A stretch of 5,243 nucleotides of DNA from Acidobacteriaceae bacterium (GTDB taxonomy: Bacteria; Acidobacteriota; Terriglobia; Terriglobales; Acidobacteriaceae): the NCBI GenBank assembly GCA_003166055.1, contig PMWR01000107.1, positions 11,614 to 16,856 of the forward strand. Direction: 5' to 3'. The position numbers and the translations under genes were made by a program. This document shows, piece by piece, positions 1-5,001 of this stretch. The first letter of the stretch is position 1; the number at the start of each line of letters is the position of its first letter. The notes beneath the pieces were generated by a model that had not been told where the DNA came from, did no database searches, and saw nothing but the letters and a program-made list of their open reading frames with translations.

Positions 1-36
1 TCTATCGTTGTCACAAACGAATGAACGGAGCAGCTT

Positions 37-597
37 ATGGTGTCTCCTGCCCATGCACGAACGCTGCTGGTCAAGGGTTGTCTGCCTGAGAATTCAGTGG
101 TTATTGCAGGGCTGCGCGTGGTTCCCCAAGCGCCTGTCGCCGCACTGCCGGAAGGTCTCAAGGTTGAGGGCCCTCTGGACTGCAGCGATAATCCGGCCCT
201 TACGACTGTCCACGCTCGTGTACGCATTGAAGGATCGCTTCTACTGAGACGAAACAAATCCCTACAGACAGTCGGCAGTGACCTTTTCGTGGCCCTGGAT
301 TGTGCTATGACCGATTGTTCCGCCCTCAAGAGCATCGACGACAACTTGTACGTTGGCCGCGACCTAGATCTCTCCGGCTGCCCAGCGGCTATCCTTCTGC
401 CGCTAGTCGGTCAAATCGGCCGCAATCTGGTCCTGCCCGACGGCTATGACGTCGCCGGTATATCAAAAACCTTTACGGTAGGCGGGAAAATCATGACGGA
501 TAAATCGCTCCGGGCAGACCCTCAATCCCCTACAAAGAAGCGCTTTCGCGCACCTTCATGGGCTGAATCGCGAGGCGCGCTCCGCAAACACCGCTGA
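37..597 (+). CDS. Leucine-rich-repeat-like small protein of unknown function
   Basis: The 186-residue product has about four imperfect 21-22-residue repeats, roughly at residues 37-58, 59-79, 80-100 and 101-122, with a partial fifth to about 136. The recurring pattern is L-x-V-x-G-x-L-x-L, then N or C, x-x-L-x-x-I/V, as in bacterial leucine-rich or short beta-solenoid folds. Cysteines at 89, 94 and 115 fall in the turn positions. The tail (about 155-186) is basic and probably disordered. There is no signal peptide or membrane segment, so it is likely cytoplasmic. The ATG at 37 has GGAG at 27-30, six bases upstream, which supports this start. The repeats suggest protein binding, but no partner or pathway can be named. 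It lies upstream of replication and recombination genes and may be an unrelated cargo gene. I am confident that it is a gene and have no confidence in any specific function. Confidence 0.75.
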   Translation: MVSPAHARTLLVKGCLPENSVVIAGLRVVPQAPVAALPEGLKVEGPLDCSDNPALTTVHARVRIEGSLLLRRNKSLQTVGSDLFVALDCAMTDCSALKSIDDNLYVGRDLDLSGCPAAILLPLVGQIGRNLVLPDGYDVAGISKTFTVGGKIMTDKSLRADPQSPTKKRFRAPSWAESRGALRKHR

Positions 598-629
598 ACA
601 TTCAGCGCGTCTAGACGTTCCCTCAGCGG
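591..629 (+). other. Alternative hairpins at the stop codon of the LRR-like gene
   Basis: The segment CCGCTGA at 591-597, which includes the TGA stop, can pair with TCAGCGG at 623-629. Alternatively, CGCTGA at 592-597 can pair with TCAGCG at 602-607 across a four-base loop. The two pairings exclude each other. No T run follows either arm, so this is a poor intrinsic terminator. It may be a 3'-end structure or chance. Confidence 0.3.
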
Positions 630-653
630 TTTGCCTTGTTGTACCGTCCTGCC

Positions 654-884
654 ATGCCCACTCCTTCAGTACTCATTCATCAGCATCTTCTTGCCTTTAT
701 TCTCTGTGCCGGATTGGTAGTCTGGGGGGCATTGGCCATCTTGGCCGCCCTTATCTTCTCTCGCGTTATCCGGTATCGCAACGACCCCTCCTGTTTCTCC
801 CACCGTAGGCGCGCCCCGCAAGAGTGCATCATCCTGCACTTTTTACCCTCGCCCTCATGTAAAACACTCATTTGCCCGCGCTAG
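654..884 (+). CDS. Doubtful small single-pass membrane protein
   Basis: An ATG-started frame of 76 residues (82 if a TTG at 636 is used) lies in the 317-base gap between two better genes. Residues 12-35 are a continuous hydrophobic stretch rich in L, A, I and V. Arginines follow at 37, 40 and 42, which would give one membrane helix with the C-terminus inside. Against it: no Shine-Dalgarno sequence precedes the ATG, the last 30 residues look non-protein-like (Cys, His and Pro rich), and a terminator-like hairpin at 820-844 lies inside the frame. It could be a real short membrane protein, a decayed gene or a chance frame. It has no family resemblance I recognise. Confidence 0.25.
   Translation: MPTPSVLIHQHLLAFILCAGLVVWGALAILAALIFSRVIRYRNDPSCFSHRRRAPQECIILHFLPSPSCKTLICPR
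820..844 (+). terminator. Probable Rho-independent terminator or attenuator
   Basis: AGTGCA at 823-828 pairs with TGCACT at 835-840 across a six-base loop. The stem can extend outwards by one G-T wobble and two A-T pairs (820-822 with 841-843). The 3' arm runs directly into five T bases at 840-844. This is the classical layout of an intrinsic terminator, though the stem is short and only moderately GC rich. It lies about 70 bases ahead of the NrdJb-like start and about 220 bases after the LRR-like gene. It could end the upstream transcript or act as an attenuator in the leader of the downstream gene. Confidence 0.45.
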
Positions 885-901
885 CCGCTCTCTCTGCGGC
901 C

Positions 902-905
902 GAGG
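902..905 (+). promoter_or_regulatory. Ribosome-binding site that fixes the NrdJb-like start at 915
   Basis: GAGG touches the first possible ATG (906) with no spacer but sits nine bases ahead of the in-frame ATG at 915. The second ATG is therefore the likely start, which removes three residues from the longest reading. A stop at 882-884 in the same frame rules out a long upstream extension. Confidence 0.6.
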
Positions 906-914
906 ATGCTTGTC

Positions 915-1508
915 ATGCCACAGACTACGGCCCTCATCGAATCGGAGCCACTCGACGGACCACCGCGCGCCAACAGGCGTCGGCTTCCGGAGGTGCGGCC
1001 GTCCGTGACGCATCACTTCCGGATCGCCAACCACGAAGGTTATCTCATCGTCGGACTCTACCCCAATGGCTCTCCCGGCGAGATTTTTATCAAGATGGCG
1101 AAGGAAGGCTCCACAATCTCCGGCTTGATGGACACCATCGGCACGACGGTTTCCGTCGGCCTCCAACACGGGGTTCCGCTCAAGGTGCTGTGCGAAAAGC
1201 TCGCGCACATGCGCTTCGAGCCTTCCGGCTGGACTGGAAACGAGCAGATTGGCTACGCAAAAAGCCTGATGGACTACATCTTCCGCTGGCTGGAGTTGCG
1301 CTTTCTCAAGGGAGAACAGCTGACCATGTTTGCCCAGACCGCTGCGCAGTATTCCTCGCCACCGCAAGAAGATGCCACCACCCAGCACAGCATTTCCGAT
1401 TTGCTCGATTGTGGCGATGCTCCGTCGTGTCCGAGCTGCGGGGCGGTCATGTATCGAGCCGGTTCATGCTACCAGTGTGAATGTGGCTCCTCCGCCGAAT
1501 CCATCTGA
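915..1508 (+). CDS. Free-standing class II ribonucleotide reductase C-terminal domain (NrdJb-like, TSCPD family)
   Basis: The 197-residue product matches the C-terminal region of adenosylcobalamin-dependent ribonucleotide reductase NrdJ, not its catalytic barrel. Recognisable segments are RRRLP at 21-25, GEIFIKMAKEGST at 55-67, SGLMD at 69-73, GVPLKVL at 86-92, HMRFEPSGWTGN at 98-109 and DYIFRWL at 120-126. A linker (about 132-168) leads to a Cys-rich end: C172-x2-C175, then C185-x2-C188-x-C190, probably a zinc ribbon. In Pseudomonas aeruginosa class II reductase is split into NrdJa (catalytic) and NrdJb (this part), and both are needed for activity. Here the gene to the left is the LRR-like gene or nothing, so no catalytic partner is adjacent. 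The protein may complement a host NrdJ, modulate it, or have another role. The final CxxC is followed by only one residue before C190, where NrdJ tails I recall have two. The linker also contains QLTMF at 135-139, discussed in the findings. Family assignment is firm; the physiological role is inferred. Confidence 0.92.
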   Translation: MPQTTALIESEPLDGPPRANRRRLPEVRPSVTHHFRIANHEGYLIVGLYPNGSPGEIFIKMAKEGSTISGLMDTIGTTVSVGLQHGVPLKVLCEKLAHMRFEPSGWTGNEQIGYAKSLMDYIFRWLELRFLKGEQLTMFAQTAAQYSSPPQEDATTQHSISDLLDCGDAPSCPSCGAVMYRAGSCYQCECGSSAESI

Positions 1509-1524
1509 TGCTCACAAACGTACA

Positions 1525-1538
1525 GACGGGCGCCCGTC
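1525..1538. repeat. Perfect 14-base GC-rich palindrome after the NrdJb-like gene
   Basis: GACGGGCGCCCGTC is its own reverse complement and lies 16 bases after the stop codon, in the 105-base gap before the Rad52-type gene. As RNA it would form a five-pair stem with a GCGC loop. No T run follows, so it is not a standard intrinsic terminator. It could be a dyad operator for a dimeric regulator, a transcript-end hairpin or chance in GC-rich DNA. Confidence 0.4.
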
Positions 1539-1613
1539 CCGCTTGCACTCCATCGCGCCCAACCGCGCCCCGCCCGCATTCTTGCCGGACATCCGTTCGG
1601 CGCTGAGGTTCAA

Positions 1614-2669
1614 ATGGCAACTTCACTTTTGGTAGATCCGCGTGGAAACTTGGTCACAATACCGGACCAGCCCGCTGCTCCGGCGCCTTCACCCATTGTG
1701 GCCCTCGACGAGAAGAAGCGAATTATCGCGCGCCTTTGCGCGCCCTTCGCCTTCGACGACGTCCGCTGGCGCGTGATTGAGAGGACCAGGGATAAGAAGC
1801 GGGGTCTCTTCGCCGCTTACGTCAAGACCTCGGTCATCATTGACCGCCTTAACTCCGTGCTGGGCGAAGGGTGCTGGAGCCGTACCTACCAGCAGCAAAC
1901 GATCGAAAACATCACTTTGATCATCAAAGAGAAGCCTGTTCTGAAGGGCAAGATTGCCCTCATTTGCGAGCTTGACATTCCCGGTGTCGGAAAGAACGCA
2001 GGCACAGGCGAAATGTGGTCCGACGACGCCAACGCTGTCACCAGCGCTGACTCCCAGGCCTTCAAACGTGCCGCCGAATGTTTCGGCATTGGCCTGTATC
2101 TCAAGCGTGTCGAGAAAGTGTGGGCTTCAATCGATCAATACTCGCAGCCTACAGATGCGAGGGAGTTCCGGCGCGCAACAGGCGCTTCTCTGAGTGTCAC
2201 GCCCCCCGGCTCGCGCCCAGGCCAGGCGCCGTCTGTCGGTAGCCAGAGCGGTGACAAAGGTCAAACCAACGGCAGCACCTCGCGTTCACAGCCGCCAGCG
2301 CAGGGCAGGAATACCCGCTCCGCACCCCAGTCTGCGAATGGCCCCAGCATGGACGACCTGCTCGCGAAGAAGGCCGTGTACATCCAGGCGCTTGGCGAGC
2401 CACTCTACAACGACGCTGTGGCCAAAGCCCGGCGAGCCATCGCCCCAAACACCGCCGCGGCCGAAGCGAACCAGCAGATCATGCGCTCACTCGACGACAA
2501 GTGCATGCTGCTGACCCAATCCAGACAACTAGCCGCCGACGTGTCTCCTCAGACCGTCGACCAAGTGCTGGATACCTACAAGGCCCAGACTTTCGCGACT
2601 GTACCTTCCGTGGAAGCCCTCTCGAACATCCGACTCGCTCTGGAGACAGCCAGGAATTCACAGGCCTAG
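1614..2669 (+). CDS. Rad52/Rad22-family single-strand annealing protein
   Basis: The 351-residue protein resembles the DNA-binding domain of Rad52/Rad22. Such proteins bind ssDNA as oligomeric rings and anneal complementary strands; bacterial and phage copies serve recombination on mobile elements. Support includes a helix followed by FAFDDVRWRV at 45-54, then AAYVKTSVIIDRLNSVLGEG at 67-86 with W88. GTGEMW at 130-135 leads into DDANAVTSADSQAFKRAAE at 137-155 and FGIGLYL at 157-163, the characteristic helix-turn end of the fold. Residues 185-245 are Ser, Gln, Gly and Pro rich and probably disordered. About 248-351 is a predicted helical C-terminal part that I do not recognise; in other annealing proteins this end often contacts SSB or other replication proteins. 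The start has GAGG at 1605-1608, five bases before the ATG. The dnaN gene follows after 90 bases, so joint transcription is likely. Family call strong; cellular role inferred from family and neighbours. Confidence 0.9.
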   Translation: MATSLLVDPRGNLVTIPDQPAAPAPSPIVALDEKKRIIARLCAPFAFDDVRWRVIERTRDKKRGLFAAYVKTSVIIDRLNSVLGEGCWSRTYQQQTIENITLIIKEKPVLKGKIALICELDIPGVGKNAGTGEMWSDDANAVTSADSQAFKRAAECFGIGLYLKRVEKVWASIDQYSQPTDAREFRRATGASLSVTPPGSRPGQAPSVGSQSGDKGQTNGSTSRSQPPAQGRNTRSAPQSANGPSMDDLLAKKAVYIQALGEPLYNDAVAKARRAIAPNTAAAEANQQIMRSLDDKCMLLTQSRQLAADVSPQTVDQVLDTYKAQTFATVPSVEALSNIRLALETARNSQA

Positions 2670-2679
2670 CCGCAAACCC

Positions 2680-2707
2680 GGTGCGGAAGCGTCTCAGTTC
2701 CCGCACC
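2680..2707 (+). other. Intergenic hairpin between the Rad52-type gene and dnaN
   Basis: GGTGCGG at 2680-2686 pairs perfectly with CCGCACC at 2701-2707. Two further A-T pairs are possible if the C at 2700 bulges. It begins 11 bases after the Rad52-type stop codon. There is no T run, so it is unlikely to stop transcription alone. It could slow RNA decay, set the dnaN to rad52 expression ratio or be incidental. Confidence 0.4.
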
Positions 2708-2759
2708 TGTCCGATCCGGCACAATCTAACTTACCCCATCTACCTCCGAGGTTCGCCCT

Positions 2760-3929
2760 ATGGCATCGCTTGCCGTCGCTCCACCTCCCACCATCGCGCC
2801 TGCTTCACTCCCTGACTTCCTGGTCAACCGGAAGGAGTTTCTTCAGGAAGTTGCCTTGGCGCAGTCGGTACGAGAGACAAAGACCACTATCCCAGTTCTT
2901 TCCTGCTTGCAGCTGCGGGCCGACGCGTCCGGCCAACTGTCCATCGTTGGGACCGATCTGGATCAGACCCTCCATACGACCTGCTCTGCCCGCGTGGCCC
3001 GCGGCGGGTCAGTGACCGTGCCCGCCCGTAAACTGTTCGACTACCTGCGCCTGCTGGAGGGTGAGGACGTCGCAATCAAGACCCTCGACAATGATCGGGT
3101 CCAGATCCGCTGCGGACGCTCCAGGACCACCATGGTCGCTATGAGCGCGGCAAACTTCCCGGCCATCCCTGAGTTTCCAGAGAAGGCCCATGCCCGGCTG
3201 TCAGTGCATCAGTTGCGGTCACTGTTGGGGCGCGTGGTGTTTGCCATCAGCACCGAAGAGAGCCGCTACACCCTCAACGGCGCACTCATGCAGCTGGAGC
3301 CCGGTTCGATCACTCTGGTCGCTACCGACGGCCACCGTCTCGCGTTCGCAAAGGTTGCGGAGAGTGTAGAAGGCGTCACAACCTCCATGGAATACCTCAT
3401 CGCGCTCAAGGGGGTTCGCCAGCTCTCCGCACTGCTTGCCACTACCAAGGAAGACTTCGTGGACTTCGTTTCCAGCGAATCTTCGTTGTTCTTCCGCATC
3501 GGCACGCGCGTCTATTCCGTGCGCAAGATGATGGGGAAGTTCCCTGACTATCGAGCGGTCATGCCCAAGACGAACGACAAAAAGGCCATTGTTGCCGTCA
3601 AGGATCTGACCGAGACCCTTCAGCGTGTGGGACAGTTCGCCAACGACCAAAGCCCTTCCGTCCGGTTATCCCTGGGCGCCAATCAGGTGCTTATCTCGTC
3701 ATCTTCGGTCGAAAGCGGAGAATCGGAGGAGACGTTGGCCACAACGTATTCCGCAGAGGCACTAGTTATCGGCATCAACCCGAGCTTCCTCCTGGACGCA
3801 TTGAAGGTCTTGGGCGGCGGCGAAGTAACGATGGAGTTCCTGGACCCTATGCACCCCATCGTGGTCCGTCCGGAGACATCTGACAATATGCAGGAGTTCC
3901 GCTTCATCCTGATGCCGACTCGTCTGTAG
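2760..3929 (+). CDS. dnaN: DNA polymerase III subunit beta (sliding clamp)
   Basis: This encodes a complete 389-residue beta clamp, the ring-shaped dimer that encircles DNA and tethers polymerases and repair proteins. Three clamp domains are present, roughly 20-135, 145-270 and 275-389. Diagnostic segments are TTIPVLS at 42-48, TDLD at 65-68, VPARKLFDYLRLL at 87-99, IRCGRS at 116-121, NFPAIPEFP at 132-140, EESRYTLNGAL at 166-176, ATDGHRLAF at 188-196 and the C-terminal MPTRL at 385-389 (MPMRL in E. coli). The GHRL loop and the terminal M-P-x-R-L line the cleft that binds client peptides, so client binding should be intact. About 18 Ala/Pro-rich residues precede the usual start of the fold. 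The ATG with GAGG at 2748-2751, eight bases upstream, supports including them. No dnaA, recF or gyrB is near, and the neighbours are recombination genes, so I infer an accessory clamp copy. The sequence looks acidobacterial. Confidence 0.96.
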   Translation: MASLAVAPPPTIAPASLPDFLVNRKEFLQEVALAQSVRETKTTIPVLSCLQLRADASGQLSIVGTDLDQTLHTTCSARVARGGSVTVPARKLFDYLRLLEGEDVAIKTLDNDRVQIRCGRSRTTMVAMSAANFPAIPEFPEKAHARLSVHQLRSLLGRVVFAISTEESRYTLNGALMQLEPGSITLVATDGHRLAFAKVAESVEGVTTSMEYLIALKGVRQLSALLATTKEDFVDFVSSESSLFFRIGTRVYSVRKMMGKFPDYRAVMPKTNDKKAIVAVKDLTETLQRVGQFANDQSPSVRLSLGANQVLISSSSVESGESEETLATTYSAEALVIGINPSFLLDALKVLGGGEVTMEFLDPMHPIVVRPETSDNMQEFRFILMPTRL

Positions 3930-3955
3930 TGTCTTCGGAGCTGCATGATCGCACC

Positions 3956-3995
3956 AGGCTGCGCGGATACGCCGTCCGTGCAGCCTATCCATTTT
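3956..3995 (+). terminator. Strong hairpin terminator candidate after dnaN
   Basis: Starting 27 bases after the dnaN stop, 3956-3968 pairs with 3974-3986. This gives a 13-pair GC-rich stem, with two G-T wobbles, around a five-base loop. Only a short TTTT at 3992-3995 follows, after a six-base spacer (ATCCA plus one base), so the T tract is weak and displaced. It probably ends or reduces the rad52-dnaN transcript. It could also act by Rho or as an RNA-stability structure. Confidence 0.55.
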
Positions 3996-4110
3996 CCCAC
4001 GCAGTTTCTCTCTTTGTTGCTCCCGTAGCCTTGCCTTCCATATTGCTTCGGGGCAGGATAACCACGGGGTACTTCGGCGCTGAGGGCCGCTGAATTCAGG
4101 TTTCCCGTTC

Positions 4111-4114
4111 GAGG
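4111..4114 (+). promoter_or_regulatory. Ribosome-binding site supporting the TTG start at 4121
   Basis: GAGG lies six bases ahead of TTG. A stop in the same frame at 4091-4093 leaves no earlier ATG or GTG. The next in-frame ATG (4169) would drop 16 residues, and I see no equally good site before it. Confidence 0.55.
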
Positions 4115-4120
4115 CCCGCT

Positions 4121-4444
4121 TTGCTCATTCAGCAGATTGCAGACGACGTTCACTACACCGTGGCCCTGATGGAGTGTTACGGCATGACTGACACGCTCAC
4201 TTATGCGGACCTCACGCAATTTGCAATCGCCATCGACCAATACAAGCTGGTGCGCTACTCTCCCGACGCACCGCGCTATGCCATCGCTCTTCTCGAACGG
4301 CTCCTTGCCATTGTTGGCCACCCCTCTCAGGCCAGGCCGGCTACCGACCGTGCCGGTGACATGATTGCCTACCTCGAAGAACACATCGCGACTCTCAGTG
4401 CGCAAATACGGAAGTTTCAGCTAACCGCCGCCGCAACTAATTGA
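4121..4444 (+). CDS. Small hypothetical helical protein
   Basis: The frame encodes 107 residues from a rare TTG start with a well-placed GAGG site. The protein looks soluble and mostly alpha-helical: helices are likely at about 3-20, 27-43, 50-66 and 73-102. The last of these has a spaced I/L pattern that could form a coiled coil. There are no cysteine clusters, no membrane segment and no catalytic motif I recognise. It lies between the clamp gene and another small unknown gene, ahead of ssb. Such positions on mobile elements often hold small accessory or regulatory proteins, but that is context only. It may be transcribed separately from dnaN because of the hairpin at 3956-3986. The long reverse-strand frame covering 3683-4405 is judged a shadow of this gene and dnaN. 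Function unknown. Confidence 0.62.
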   Translation: MLIQQIADDVHYTVALMECYGMTDTLTYADLTQFAIAIDQYKLVRYSPDAPRYAIALLERLLAIVGHPSQARPATDRAGDMIAYLEEHIATLSAQIRKFQLTAAATN

Positions 4445-4519
4445 ATGCCGCTTGTATTCCTGACACGGCACCCATTGCCATGATCGGATCAGGACATTTC
4501 CTGTGAGCCATTGTGCTTC

Positions 4520-4524
4520 GGAGG
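4520..4524 (+). promoter_or_regulatory. Strong ribosome-binding site that fixes the start at 4530
   Basis: GGAGG is the best Shine-Dalgarno sequence in the window and sits five bases before the ATG at 4530. The longer reading from GTG at 4503 would place this site inside the coding region and has no good site of its own. Confidence 0.65.
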
Positions 4525-4529
4525 ATCCT

Positions 4530-4796
4530 ATGTCTCCAGAAGAACTCCACGCCTGGTATCTGGACCGCTCCGGACAGGTCCTGGCCTATCGCGTGGAGAG
4601 CCAGTTTCAGCTATTCACCATCCGCCCGACGGCAATGGTGAAGTTGGTCGACTCCGCGCGTCATTCCGTGATCGTGAGAAAGGCAGTCTTTGAACGGTTT
4701 CGTGGCCTCCTACCCGCGAATCAACGCACTCTCTTGCCTCTGCGAAACATCTCATCGAGTCCGCGAACTGGCAGGACGGCCACTGCCGACGTTTGA
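4530..4796 (+). CDS. Small hypothetical protein with a QFQLF peptide
   Basis: The product is 88 residues from the ATG with the strong GGAGG site. An N-terminal helix (about 3-12) is followed by an alternating pattern suggesting beta strands at about 16-48, such as VLAYRVESQFQLFTI at 17-31. A basic stretch and a Ser/Thr/Arg-rich tail of low complexity follow (about 66-88). Residues 25-29 read QFQLF, which fits the loose clamp-binding consensus Q-x-x-L-F; its place in a predicted strand weakens that reading. Third-position GC looks lower after about 4690. A second plus-strand frame (4690-4908) looks about equally protein-like there, so the true C-terminus may differ through a frameshift. I do not recognise the family. 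It lies 205 bases ahead of ssb on the same strand and may share its transcript. Confidence 0.55.
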   Translation: MSPEELHAWYLDRSGQVLAYRVESQFQLFTIRPTAMVKLVDSARHSVIVRKAVFERFRGLLPANQRTLLPLRNISSSPRTGRTATADV

Positions 4797-4991
4797 AAAA
4801 CAGCGCCTTGCGGCAAGAGATGATGTCTCGTCCTATTTGGCCTCGACGGCAAAGAAGCCGGTAGCAGTAGCTGCGCGCTGGATGCGCAACACCCAATGGT
4901 CCGCATGACGCCGCCGTCACACCCAAACCGCGCTTCACTGCTATGCCCCAGGACGAAGTGGCACATCCAATCAAGACGCGCGTCCTACACC

Positions 4992-4995
4992 GGAG
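4992..4995 (+). promoter_or_regulatory. Ribosome-binding site of ssb
   Basis: GGAG is six bases ahead of the ATG at 5002. It supports the start of an SSB gene that is cut by the window edge and so has no stop codon in view. Confidence 0.6.
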
Positions 4996-5001
4996 TCCTT
5001 T

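Noticed and set aside
598..914. Cobalamin riboswitch ahead of the NrdJb-like gene
   Set aside because: It was sought because class II reductase uses B12, but no B12-box-like conserved core or matching multi-stem layout was found.
855..1388. Reverse-strand frame of 177 residues
   Set aside because: It is antisense to the conserved TSCPD domain and has no family resemblance of its own.
872..1480. Second long plus-strand frame (202 residues) across the NrdJb-like gene
   Set aside because: It overlaps the well-matched NrdJb-like frame almost completely, is Arg/His/Ala rich in the manner of a shifted frame, and matches no family.
3219..3650. Reverse-strand frame of 143 residues inside dnaN
   Set aside because: It is wholly antisense to conserved clamp sequence, so its openness follows from dnaN codon use.
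4031..4062. Possible sigma-70 promoter (TTGCCT and a GATA-type -10) before the TTG-started gene
   Set aside because: Both boxes match the consensus poorly and the spacing is not decisive. A promoter is expected here after the hairpin, but I cannot place it.
4105..4120. GTTCGAGGC resembling a tRNA T-loop, as an attachment-site remnant
   Set aside because: The flanking bases do not form the T-arm stem and no acceptor or anticodon arms are present.
3683..4405. Reverse-strand frame of 240 residues
   Set aside because: It runs antisense through the end of dnaN, a terminator-like hairpin and the TTG-started gene, with no recognisable domain. It is best explained as a shadow in GC-rich DNA.
4458..4494. 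Nested hairpin after the TTG-started gene (TCCTGA with TCAGGA around GGCA with TGCC)
   Set aside because: The stems are short, the outer loop is wide and no T run follows, so it cannot be supported as a terminator.
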